From positions 1-64,000 of the forward strand of contig CAZGRP010000022.1 of NCBI GenBank assembly GCA_964527995.1: DNA of 64,000 nucleotides, given 5' to 3'. This DNA comes from CAZGRP01 sp964527995. GTDB taxonomy: Bacteria > Zhuqueibacterota > Zhuqueibacteria > Oceanimicrobiales > CAZGRP01. The notes below the pieces were generated by a model. It was given only the letters and a program-made list of their open reading frames with translations. It had not been told where the DNA came from and did not search any database. Each line of letters opens with the position of its first letter. Within the stretch, counting starts at the first letter, position 1. Positions 48,875-57,229 of the stretch are shown here, one piece after another. Made by a program: the position numbers and the translations under genes.

Positions 48875-51800
48875 TTCCCGGGCGGCCGTTCCCCGGCAAC
48901 ACCTGCTCCACCTCCGCCAGCTCTTTTTCCAGCGATACCAGTCGGGGCCGCCGCATGGGCCGTGGCTCTCGGGCCAGGCCGCGGCGATGCAGGGCCCACA
49001 GCATCCTCAGGCGCAGGCGGTACCAGAAACGGATGAAATCGCCGAAGACGGCGTACAGACAGGGGATGATGAAGAGCGTCAGCAGCGTGGCCACCGACAG
49101 GCCCCAGACAATCACGTTGGCCAGCGGACCCCAGGTTTCGGAGTGACCGCCAAGTCCCATGGCCATTGGCAGCAGGCCGAAAACGGTGGTCACGGTCGTC
49201 AGCAGGATCGGCCGCATCCGCAGTTTCCCCGCCTCGAGAATGGAGCGCCAGCGCGACACGCCGCGCTGCCGGCGGTCGTTGATGAAGCTGATGAGCACGA
49301 GGGAGTCGTTCACGGCGACACCGGCCAGAGCCACGAGACCGAAGAGATTGTTGACGCTGAACGGGCTGCGGATCACGAGCAGTCCGATCAGCGCTCCCCA
49401 GAAGGCGAAGACGATGGCCATGAAGATGATGAACGGCTGTAGAAACGATTTGAACTGGCCGGCCAAGATGATATACATCAGCACCAGGCCGACAACAAAG
49501 AGCCGACCGATGTCCTTGAAAGCATTCTTGAATTCTTCGAATTGGCCGCCGACCTCAAGAGTGTAGTCCGGGTAGCGCTTCTGGATGCCGGCAAACCGGC
49601 GCAGCAATTCCTGGCTCACCTTCTGCGCCGACGTCTCCGACTTCTTGATGTCGGCCGCCACGGTGATGGTCCGCTCGCGCTCGTGATGTTTGATCGACCC
49701 GTAGCCTGGCTCTTCCACCAGGTAGGCCACGTCCTTGAACGGCACCAGCTCGCCGGTCAGCGGCGACAGCAGGCGCAGGTTGAGCATGGTATCGAGGTTT
49801 CTTCTGGCCTCGTCGTTGTACTTCACGACGATGTCGACCTCCTCATCACCGTCGCGATATTCGGCGGCCACTGCCCCGGTGAAGGCGTTGCGCACGGCGA
49901 CGGCAACCTGGGCCATGGTAAGTCCATACAGCGCCGCCTTGTCCTCGTTTAGATGAATCTTCAACTCTCTCTTGCCGGGAACAAGATCGTCGTGCACATC
50001 CACAACCCCGGGGATGTCCCGCAGCTCCTGCTCCACGAGCCCGGCAACCTGCCGCAACTCCTTCAGATATGGACCCTTTACCCGCACCTCCACGGGAGGG
50101 CCGATCGGTGGACCGGTCTTGGTGCGAAACACCTGGAAGCTCGCGATGCCCGGAATCTGCTTGATCTTCTGCCGCAGGTCGTCCATAATCTCGTCGATGG
50201 AGCGCTTCCGCTCCCGCCGGTCGTACAGGTCTACAAACAACTGACCTACGGACGGCTTGAAGACCCACTCGCTCTCCCGTTGCTGGATGCCGGTGTTGCT
50301 GACCACATCCTTGACCTCATCCTTAGGCAGGGCCATGGCCGCCTGCTCGATCCGCCGAACCACGCTGTCGGTGATCTCCATTCGCGTGCCTTCGGGCATG
50401 TTCACAAAGACACGAAACTGCGGAAATTCCTCATCCGCGAACATGTCGACGCCAACGACGAAAATCAGCGGGATGCTACCAAGCATGACGCCTGTGGCGA
50501 TCGCCAGCACCCAGTGGCGGCGGCGCAGGAGCCTGGCCAGCTGGCGCACGTACCATCGGCGGGCACGGCGAAAGTGCAGCAACCCGGCATGGGCCCCGGC
50601 CTTCACAGGCCGGCTCCATTCGGCGATATGGGCCGGCAGAATCACCAGTGCCTCCAGGAGCGAGGCGCCCAGGGCCAGACTGACCACGATGGGCACGATT
50701 TCCATGAAGTCGCCGATGATGCCGGGCAGGAGCATCAGGGGCAGAAATGCCGCCACAGTGGTCGCTGACGAGGAGATCACCGGCCACATCACCTCGCGTG
50801 TGCCTACGACCGCTGCCTGGCGCGGCGACAATCCGCGCTGCAGGTAGCGATAGGCATTTTCGATGATGACGATGGCATCGTCGACGATCATGCCCAGGAC
50901 CAGGACCATGGCGAAGAGAGAGTTGCCGTTGATCGAGTTGCCCGTCAGGCTCATGAACAGGAAAGTAAACATGAACGTTACGGGAATGCCGATCGCCGCG
51001 AACAGGGCGTTGCGCCAGCCCAGAAACACGCCCAGCATGAGCACGACCAGGATCATGCCCATCCAGGCGTTGTTCTGCAGCTTGCCCAGGATGTCCTTGA
51101 TCCACACCGACGAATCCTGAGTGATCGTGATTCGCGCTCCTTGGGGCAGGCGCTCGGCTTCGTACCGGGCGATGAGATCGCGGATCTGCTCAATCAGGCG
51201 GATGGAATTGCCCCTTTTTTTCTTGGCCACGATCAAAGTGGCGGACGGCTCGCCATTGAAGCGCGAGATCGTCTCTGCCTCCTCGAAGGTATCGACGACG
51301 GCGGCCACGTCGCGCAGCCGCACCAGGGCCCCAGCCGGTGTGCTGCGTACGATGACGTTCTCCAGCTCGTCGATTTTTTGAAGCTTGCCGATGGTGCGTA
51401 CGGTGTACTCGAACCGGCCGATCTTGATATCGCCCGCGGTCAGGTCGAGATGCTTCTGTGCGATCGCCTGGATCACCTGGGCAAGGGCCAGATGGTAGGC
51501 TTCGAGCCGGTTCGGGTCGACCTGGACCCAGATCTCACGGTCGCGCACGCCGGCCACCTGCACACGGGAGATGTTCTTGAGATCGAGGATGTCGTCGCGC
51601 AGGTCTTCAGCGATCTTCTTCAGCTCTCGCTCGGGCATGTCGCCGCTGACCACGACGTTCACCATGGGTGCGAAGTCCTGGGTAGCGAAGTGAGTGACTC
51701 GTGGGTCCTCGGCAGCCTCGGGCAGGGAAACGCCGTCCACGTCGGCACGCACGTCCTGGAGGCGTTTGTCGAACTTGTCCTCCGGTATACTTTCGAACTT

Positions 51801-52079
51801 CAACCAGACGAAGCCGCCGTTTTCGCGCGAGATCGACGTCATCGACTCCAGGTCCTCGACGTTCGCCAAGGCCTTCTCGAGTGGGATGACGATGAGGTCC
51901 TCGACCTCCTCCGGCGACATGCCTGGAGCAGGCACAAAGACGAAAATCCAGGGGAACGACACGTCGGGAACCAGCTCCCGGGGCAAGGTCACCAGAGAAT
52001 AGGTGCCCAGCACGATCACCCCGATCAGCAGGACGTTGACCAGGACCGGGTTTTTCACCGAAAACTTTGCCAGCGACAT
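48870..52079 (-). CDS. RND-family efflux pump inner-membrane permease
   Basis: 1069 aa, full length for an HAE/AcrB-like pump. The N-terminus MSLAKFSVKNPVLVNVLLIG is the first helix. The two large periplasmic loops and 12 helices are recognisable, with the proton-relay Asp pair in GMIVDDAIVIIENAYRYL and AGVAVNDSLVLISFINDRR in the second half. It exports small molecules as a trimer with the adaptor and TolC proteins encoded upstream. GAGGGAG precedes the ATG. Gene order TolC, adaptor, pump indicates one operon, although the second assembly gap separates adaptor and pump. Confidence 0.93.
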   Translation of the reverse strand: MSLAKFSVKNPVLVNVLLIGVIVLGTYSLVTLPRELVPDVSFPWIFVFVPAPGMSPEEVEDLIVIPLEKALANVEDLESMTSISRENGGFVWLKFESIPEDKFDKRLQDVRADVDGVSLPEAAEDPRVTHFATQDFAPMVNVVVSGDMPERELKKIAEDLRDDILDLKNISRVQVAGVRDREIWVQVDPNRLEAYHLALAQVIQAIAQKHLDLTAGDIKIGRFEYTVRTIGKLQKIDELENVIVRSTPAGALVRLRDVAAVVDTFEEAETISRFNGEPSATLIVAKKKRGNSIRLIEQIRDLIARYEAERLPQGARITITQDSSVWIKDILGKLQNNAWMGMILVVLMLGVFLGWRNALFAAIGIPVTFMFTFLFMSLTGNSINGNSLFAMVLVLGMIVDDAIVIIENAYRYLQRGLSPRQAAVVGTREVMWPVISSSATTVAAFLPLMLLPGIIGDFMEIVPIVVSLALGASLLEALVILPAHIAEWSRPVKAGAHAGLLHFRRARRWYVRQLARLLRRRHWVLAIATGVMLGSIPLIFVVGVDMFADEEFPQFRVFVNMPEGTRMEITDSVVRRIEQAAMALPKDEVKDVVSNTGIQQRESEWVFKPSVGQLFVDLYDRRERKRSIDEIMDDLRQKIKQIPGIASFQVFRTKTGPPIGPPVEVRVKGPYLKELRQVAGLVEQELRDIPGVVDVHDDLVPGKRELKIHLNEDKAALYGLTMAQVAVAVRNAFTGAVAAEYRDGDEEVDIVVKYNDEARRNLDTMLNLRLLSPLTGELVPFKDVAYLVEEPGYGSIKHHERERTITVAADIKKSETSAQKVSQELLRRFAGIQKRYPDYTLEVGGQFEEFKNAFKDIGRLFVVGLVLMYIILAGQFKSFLQPFIIFMAIVFAFWGALIGLLVIRSPFSVNNLFGLVALAGVAVNDSLVLISFINDRRQRGVSRWRSILEAGKLRMRPILLTTVTTVFGLLPMAMGLGGHSETWGPLANVIVWGLSVATLLTLFIIPCLYAVFGDFIRFWYRLRLRMLWALHRRGLAREPRPMRRPRLVSLEKELAEVEQVLPGNGRPGS

Positions 52080-52171
52080 CGCTCTCTCCCTCGCCGAACC
52101 TAGACCTGCCGGCGATTACGACTCAGCGCTCGGGCAGACTGCTTCCCATCCTCGGCCCGAACGGCCCACCC

Positions 52172-52312
52172 CATTTTGCATTCTGCATCTTGCATCTTNN
52201 NNNNNNNNNNNNNNNNNNNNNNNNNNNNNNNNNNNNNNNNNNNNNNNNNNNNNNNNNNNNNNNNNNNNNNNNNNNNNNNNNNNNNNNNNNNNNNNNNNCA
52301 TCTTGCATCTTG
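52172..52312. repeat. Heptamer array (CATYTTG family) interrupted by the second assembly gap
   Basis: Left of the gap: CATTTTG, CATTCTG, CATCTTG, CATCTT. Right of the gap: CATCTTG, CATCTTG, then CCCCCGC. Both flanks are in the same phase and orientation, so the missing sequence is probably a longer array of the same unit between the pump and adaptor genes. Confidence 0.8.
52199..52298. other. Assembly gap of 100 Ns
   Basis: Exactly 100 N, a scaffold placeholder. It is bounded on both sides by CATCTTG repeats. Confidence 0.95.
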
Positions 52313-52333
52313 CCCCCGCACTCTCCTCACTCA

Positions 52334-53452
52334 TCATCCACCATCCTTCACAAGCACCGCTGTTCCATCAGCGAGATTCTCCTGACCGGCGATCACCACA
52401 GCCTCCCCAGCCTCGACTCCGTCCACAATCGCCACCTGGTCGCCGGTAACCGGCCCGAGGCGCGGGTGGCGCTCTTCGGCCACACCGCCTTTGACCACGA
52501 ACAACAGGGTGCGGCCGGACCGTTCTAGAATCGCCGCACGCGGTACCAGCGGCACATCACGCAGCTCCTTGGTGAAAATACGAACCCGTGCCACCATGCC
52601 GGCGCGCAGCCGGTTCTCTGCCGAATTCTCGGCGCTGATCTCGACCGGAAAGCTGCGGCTGCGCGGGTCGGCCTCGGGGCCGACAGCCGTGACCTTGCCG
52701 GGGAAGCTCTGGCCCGGAAAGGCATCGACGCTGAGCACTGCCTTCTGGCCCACCTGAACCTTGACGACATCCTTCTCAGCCAGGCCGACTTCGACCTTGA
52801 CGGAAGAGATGTCGACCACGCGCACGGCAGGGACGCCCGGGGCGATCGTCTGCCCCAGGTCGACCAGACGGCGCGCCACCCAGCCGTCGAACGGAGCGAC
52901 CAGGTCGGCCTTGCGACGCCTGCGTTTGGCCATCTTCAGCGCCGCTTCGGCGGTGCGATAAGCGGCCTCGGCACTTTGCATCTGCAAGCGTGAATTTTCG
53001 AGAACGAACTGGGAGATGTCCTGCGACTGGTACAGTTTGAGATTGCGCTGGTAGTCACGCTCCGCCTTCCTGAAAGCAGCTTCCGAGCCGAGAAGCTGGG
53101 CCTCGGCCTGGGCGACAGCGAGGTCATATGGCTCGGGGTCGAGTCGGAGAATGACATCGCCCCGGCGCACCCAGTTTCCAACGTCCTTGAGGATCTGGAC
53201 GACCTGGCCCTGAACCTCGGCTCCGATATCGGCCCGGTGCCGCGGTTGGATGGTGCCCGTTGCCTGCACCGCCTCGAAGGCCGTCCCGATGATGACGCTC
53301 GCCGTGGCCACAGGCACGGCCTCCTGGGCGCCGTCGGCAGCCTCAGCCTCCTCGGTCGAACTCCGACGCTCCCCACAGCCGAGGCTGGCCAGCGTCGCCG
53401 TCAGCAACAACGCCAGAAGCCATAAACTTTTCTCTATGTGCTGATTACGCAT
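52334..53452 (-). CDS. RND efflux periplasmic adaptor (membrane-fusion) lipoprotein
   Basis: 372 aa. A signal ends in the lipobox LASLGC. The adaptor fold follows: lipoyl half (GTIQPRHRADIGAEVQGQVV, ILKDVGNWVRRGDVILRLDP), an alpha-helical hairpin (about residues 110-180), the second lipoyl half (KADLVAPFDGWVARRLVDLG), beta-barrel and membrane-proximal domains. It bridges the pump and TolC. The stop codon lies in a short ATCATCC/ACCATCC heptamer-like stretch (52333-52346). GGGGAGG supports the ATG at 53452. Confidence 0.92.
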   Translation of the reverse strand: MRNQHIEKSLWLLALLLTATLASLGCGERRSSTEEAEAADGAQEAVPVATASVIIGTAFEAVQATGTIQPRHRADIGAEVQGQVVQILKDVGNWVRRGDVILRLDPEPYDLAVAQAEAQLLGSEAAFRKAERDYQRNLKLYQSQDISQFVLENSRLQMQSAEAAYRTAEAALKMAKRRRRKADLVAPFDGWVARRLVDLGQTIAPGVPAVRVVDISSVKVEVGLAEKDVVKVQVGQKAVLSVDAFPGQSFPGKVTAVGPEADPRSRSFPVEISAENSAENRLRAGMVARVRIFTKELRDVPLVPRAAILERSGRTLLFVVKGGVAEERHPRLGPVTGDQVAIVDGVEAGEAVVIAGQENLADGTAVLVKDGG

Positions 53453-53478
53453 GATGCCTCCCCTGTGCTATGGACCGG

Positions 53479-53544
53479 GGAAATTAGGAACCAGGAAATA
53501 GAAACTGAGGAATTGGGACTCAGGTGCCAGGTGTCAGGCGTCAG
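53479..53544. repeat. Degenerate heptamer array (AGGAAAT to CAGGTGT families)
   Basis: More than nine units in one phase: GGAAATT, AGGAACC, AGGAAAT, AGAAACT, GAGGAAT, TGGGACT, CAGGTGC, CAGGTGT, CAGGCGT. It lies between the adaptor and TolC genes. Confidence 0.75.
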
Positions 53545-53605
53545 AGCCGATCCGTTGGCCGTGGTCATCCGTTCGAGGCTCCTACCGCCCGCGAGGCCTG
53601 CCCCG

Positions 53606-53633
53606 GCAGTCGGCAGTTAGCAGTCGGCAAGCC
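53606..53633. repeat. Degenerate heptamer array (GCAGTCG family)
   Basis: Units GCAGTCG, GCAGTTA, GCAGTCG, GCAAGCC. Same spacer as the preceding array, different unit. Confidence 0.7.
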
Positions 53634-53662
53634 CCGCTGGTCCATCATCCATCTGCCCTCCC

Positions 53663-53697
53663 CGAAATCCGAAATCGGAAATCGCAATCCCCAATTA
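53663..53697. repeat. Degenerate heptamer array (CGAAATC family)
   Basis: Units CGAAATC, CGAAATC, GGAAATC, GCAATCC, CCAATTA. It is related to the AATCCGA array at 48847-48874 and ends about 18 bp before the TolC gene stop. Confidence 0.7.
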
Positions 53698-53714
53698 TCA
53701 TCTACCTTCCCCCA

Positions 53715-55118
53715 TCATTCCTCCAAAACTCCAACCACCCTCTCCAACTCCGCCCGCGCCAGGAAGTAATCGTAGCGCGCGCTGATGGCATTGGCACGCG
53801 CCGAGGTCGCCGCCAGCTGGGCGTCGATGACATCGATGTTGGCCGCCATGCCGGCCTCGAAAAGGTGGTTGACCACACGCAGATTCTCCTCTGCCTCCTG
53901 TACCGCTTTCTGGTGGACCTGCAGGCGACGCCAGGCGGAGCGAGCATTGAGGGCAGCGCTTTTCACGCGGAGTGTCAAGCCGCGCTCGTAGCGTTCCTTC
54001 ATCTTCTGCGCACTGGTGAGGGTCTCCTTGGCGCGCTTAAGGTTGGCATACTCGGTAAAACTGTGGAAGATGGGCAGGCTCACGGAGATCGAGGCGCTCC
54101 AGGTGCTGAAGCCGTCCAGTGCCAGCGTGTTGTTCTGTTCCCAGGCTCGATTGTAGAAAAGATTGATCTTAGGCTGAAAACCGGACCATGCCAGCCTCAC
54201 CCCGGCTCTCTGTGCCTGCACACCAGCCTCGGCGGTCCTCAAACCCGGATCGTGGCGCTGCGCCAGGCGCACCAGCTCGTCGACCGACTGCCGGATCGGC
54301 CGCGGCTCCTCCGAAAGGTCCGCAATCTGGAAGGTGGCTTCTTCCTTCAGTCCCATCACGTTCACAAGAGCCGCCCTGGCGATCTCGAGCCGGTTTTCGG
54401 CATCGATCAGGTTGGCCTCGTCGTTGGCGACCTGCACCTCCCAGCGGAGCACTTCGGTGCGGCTGCGCAAGCCCGACTCGAGCATCCGGCGGGCGCTTTC
54501 CAGGTGGCGCTTCGATGCCTCCAGACTCTGCCTTGCCAGCGCTGCGAACTCGCGCGCTCGCAGAGCGTTCAGGTAGGCCTTCCGGGTCTCGAGGATCACA
54601 TCTTGCCGGGTCGCCTCCACGTTCCAGCGCTCGCTCGATTCCCGCGCTTCGGCCATGCCGATCGAGGCCCACTCGGCACCACCGTTGTAGATCGGCTGTA
54701 CCACCTGCAGGCTGGTTCCCCACATCGTCCTGTAGGCGTCGCGGATGTCGTTGGGATCGACTCCGCGCACGGCGTCGGGATTTGTGGCCTGCAGGAACTG
54801 AATCAGACCGCGCCCGATCGCCGGAAAAACGCTGGCGCGTGCAAACGCCCCCTGATCGATGCGAACCAGAGACTGGCCCAGGTCGACCTTGGGCAGAAGA
54901 TTCAGGTAGGCTTTGCGCACGTCCCACCGCGATGCCCTCTGATTGGCTCGGGCGGCCGCCAGCGATGGATTTCGCCGCAGGGCGATGCCGATGGCCTCAT
55001 CGAGAGTCAGCACCTTGCCGTCGGTCTGCGCCGGCGCCGGCAGAGCACCCTGGAGCAGAATCACCTCGCCCATGAGGACGAGCACGAGCACAAGTTTGTT
55101 CGCGACAATGCGACGCAT
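53715..55118 (-). CDS. TolC-family outer-membrane efflux protein (RND system)
   Basis: 467 aa. A signal peptide (LVLVLVLMGEVILLQGALPA) is followed by two OEP repeats rich in long coiled helices (LTLDEAIGIALRRNPSLAAA, ARQSLEASKRHLESARRMLE, GVRLAWSGFQPKINLFYNRA). It forms the outer-membrane channel and periplasmic tunnel for the RND pump encoded downstream. GAGGAGGGG lies upstream of the ATG. It is first in the TolC-adaptor-pump operon. Confidence 0.9.
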   Translation of the reverse strand: MRRIVANKLVLVLVLMGEVILLQGALPAPAQTDGKVLTLDEAIGIALRRNPSLAAARANQRASRWDVRKAYLNLLPKVDLGQSLVRIDQGAFARASVFPAIGRGLIQFLQATNPDAVRGVDPNDIRDAYRTMWGTSLQVVQPIYNGGAEWASIGMAEARESSERWNVEATRQDVILETRKAYLNALRAREFAALARQSLEASKRHLESARRMLESGLRSRTEVLRWEVQVANDEANLIDAENRLEIARAALVNVMGLKEEATFQIADLSEEPRPIRQSVDELVRLAQRHDPGLRTAEAGVQAQRAGVRLAWSGFQPKINLFYNRAWEQNNTLALDGFSTWSASISVSLPIFHSFTEYANLKRAKETLTSAQKMKERYERGLTLRVKSAALNARSAWRRLQVHQKAVQEAEENLRVVNHLFEAGMAANIDVIDAQLAATSARANAISARYDYFLARAELERVVGVLEE

Positions 55119-55507
55119 GACTCAAACCCCTCCTCGTTTCCACGACTTCGGAGTGCCCTGATCTGGCACGCTCCCCTACAGCGACCGACTATCGTTTACT
55201 TGCTCAGATGGCTTTTGTTTCGAGTGAAAGTAGGAAACGCCGGCTCAAGAATCAAGCGGCGCGTGAACACAGAGACAAGTAAAGGAACACCTCGGAAAGC
55301 GAGAAATGAGGGTGATGCCATGGGGTGCAACGGACGGAAGCTGCCGACAGAAACCCGACTGCTGATTTCCCACCACCAACCGGGTGGTGTCGCCGGGGTA
55401 GAGGGAACAGTCAATGGGCGTGCGATGGATGGCACGCGCGGCCTAATCCCCGGTTTCTGCTTACCATTTCCCGGTTCCTTCGGCGTATGACCTCCATGGC
55501 GCGGCTC
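55119..55507. other. Intergenic region (389 bp) with one heptamer array
   Basis: It contains a period-7 stretch at 55452-55479 (GGTTTCT, GCTTACC, ATTTCCC, GGTTCCT), the inverse of the AGGAACC/AGGAAAT family at 53479. I see no gene and no clear promoter. Confidence 0.55.
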
Positions 55508-56071
55508 TCACGGTTCACGCCGGCTCAGGAATCGACTACCGCGAACGTAGAATCGCCACGGCAGGTGGGTGGCGCGTGAGATGCCGATGCGCGAACTGAA
55601 GCCGATCTCCACCGGCCCTGCAGGAGGAAGAAGCGTAAACACCTCGGTCGCCCGGCGGCCGTGCAGGGCAGGGTCAAGCCCGAGGGCGACAAAAAGCTTG
55701 GCAGGACCATTGGCCAGGTCAACCACTCTGGCGACTCCCCGCCTCTGGCGCATCCTCTCGACCCCCGCTGTCGGTTCCAGGGCACGAATCAGGACCGCGC
55801 CGACGCCCTGCTTCTCGGTGGTGAAATTCAGGCAATGGTGCATACCATAGATCTTGTAAATGTAGATGTGGCCGTAGTTCTCTGCCAGCATCGCGCCTTT
55901 GTTCGGCCGGGTGACAAAGTGCGAGGCCGGGTCGTCCTTGTAGGCCTCGGTTTCGACGATGATGCCGGCGCAGTCTCCGTAGATCAGCGTCACACCCAGC
56001 AGTCCTTTGGCCACCTGCAAGGTATCGGCGGCAAAAAACTCCTGGTCCAGCCTGTTCGCTGCCTGTGTCAT
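55508..56071 (-). CDS. DNA-3-methyladenine glycosylase (AAG/MPG family)
   Basis: 187 aa, normal length. Motifs are FFAADTLQVAKGLLG, IIVETEAYKDDPASHFVTRP (catalytic Glu region), YIYKIYGMHHCLNFTTE (intercalating Tyr) and VLIRALEPTAGVERM, with NGPAKLFVALG. It flips out and excises 3-methyladenine and other alkylated or deaminated purines to start base-excision repair. It starts 39 bp after the last ABC permease gene, so it may be transcribed with the export operon. A second alkylation-repair function (Ogt fusion) sits at 24 kb. Confidence 0.9.
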   Translation of the reverse strand: MTQAANRLDQEFFAADTLQVAKGLLGVTLIYGDCAGIIVETEAYKDDPASHFVTRPNKGAMLAENYGHIYIYKIYGMHHCLNFTTEKQGVGAVLIRALEPTAGVERMRQRRGVARVVDLANGPAKLFVALGLDPALHGRRATEVFTLLPPAGPVEIGFSSRIGISRATHLPWRFYVRGSRFLSRREP

Positions 56072-56110
56072 GCTTTTTTTTCGGATCGTTGATTTTTACG
56101 GATCGCTACC

Positions 56111-57214
56111 TCAGCGGATGCGCTTGTGAAACTTCATGGCGCTGGCGGCGAGGATTACCATTCCGAACACCGCCAGAGGCACGATTTCGTTCCACAGAAA
56201 GTGCACCGGTGTGCCTTTCACGAAAATCTCGCGCAAAAGATTGACGTAGTAGCGCAACGGATTCAAATATGAAATCTTTTGCCAGGCGTCCGGCATGTTG
56301 GCAATGGGGGTCAGAAAGCCCGACATCAGGATCAGAAACACCATGAAAAACCAGGAGATGAACATCGCCTGTTGCTGCGTCTCGGCCAACGTCGAGATGA
56401 AGATTCCCAGGCCCAACGTGGTGAGAAAGTACAGCAACGACACCGCAAGGAGCAAGAGATAATTACCAGCCATGATGAGACGAAACACCCCAAACGCAAC
56501 GGCCAGCATCACGTTGATCTCCACCAGGCCAATCAACAGGAAGGGTAGCACCTTGCCGGCGATCAGTTCCCGGGAACGAATCGGTGTAACCATCAACTGC
56601 TCCAGGGTGCCGATCTCTTTCTCTCGCACCAATCCCATCGATGTCAGAAACATGGTCACCACCGTCAGGAGCACGGCGATGAGGCCGGGCACCATGTAGT
56701 GTTTGCTGTCGAGATTCAGGTTGTACCAGAACCGCGTCCGATTCACCAGCAGCGAACGCTCAGGCGGACGAGAACGCCACTCGCGGGCGTAGTCGGCGAG
56801 AATCCCCTCAGCGTAACCCAGGGCGATCCCGGCGGTGTTGCCATCAAGGCCATCGGCGATGAGCTGTACGACCGGCTCGGAGCCACGCTGAAGCCGTCGC
56901 TCGAAGTGTGGCTTGATGAACAGGCCGAGCTGAGCCTCCCAGGCATCCAGGGCATCGCGGATGCCGGCAGCGTCGCTGGCATAGCCGACAAAGCGGAAAT
57001 ACGGATTGTGGATGAAGCGCCGGCTGAGCTCGCGGCTGGCGAAGCTGTTGTCGGCATCATAGATGACCAATTTGACGTTGCGGACATCGACCGTCATGGC
57101 GAAGCCGAGCACGATCATCTGCACAATCGGCATGAAGAAAATGATCGCCAGCATGGCACGATCGCGGAAAACCTGGCGAAATTCCTTCTGCAGCAAATAG
57201 AGAATCCGTTGCAT
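56111..57214 (-). CDS. ABC-2 type exporter permease (YbhR/YbhS-like)
   Basis: 367 aa. One N-terminal helix (MLAIIFFMPIVQMIVLGFAM) is followed by a periplasmic domain of about 150 residues and five C-terminal helices (LIAVLLTVVTMFLTSMGLVR, REKEIGTLEQLMVTPI). This is the ABC-2 drug/lipid exporter layout. It pairs with the homologous permease encoded just upstream to form a heterodimer. The C-terminus LNPLRYYVNLLREIFVKGTP is typical for the family. Confidence 0.9.
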   Translation of the reverse strand: MQRILYLLQKEFRQVFRDRAMLAIIFFMPIVQMIVLGFAMTVDVRNVKLVIYDADNSFASRELSRRFIHNPYFRFVGYASDAAGIRDALDAWEAQLGLFIKPHFERRLQRGSEPVVQLIADGLDGNTAGIALGYAEGILADYAREWRSRPPERSLLVNRTRFWYNLNLDSKHYMVPGLIAVLLTVVTMFLTSMGLVREKEIGTLEQLMVTPIRSRELIAGKVLPFLLIGLVEINVMLAVAFGVFRLIMAGNYLLLLAVSLLYFLTTLGLGIFISTLAETQQQAMFISWFFMVFLILMSGFLTPIANMPDAWQKISYLNPLRYYVNLLREIFVKGTPVHFLWNEIVPLAVFGMVILAASAMKFHKRIR

Positions 57215-57229
57215 GCTCCTGCGCCTCCC

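Noticed and set aside
53479..53697. Repeat arrays considered as a CRISPR
   Set aside because: Units are 7 bp, contiguous, degenerate and without unique spacers; no cas genes nearby.
53865..55490. 541-codon plus-strand frame opposite the TolC gene
   Set aside because: Antisense shadow; its composition is that of a reversed coding sequence.
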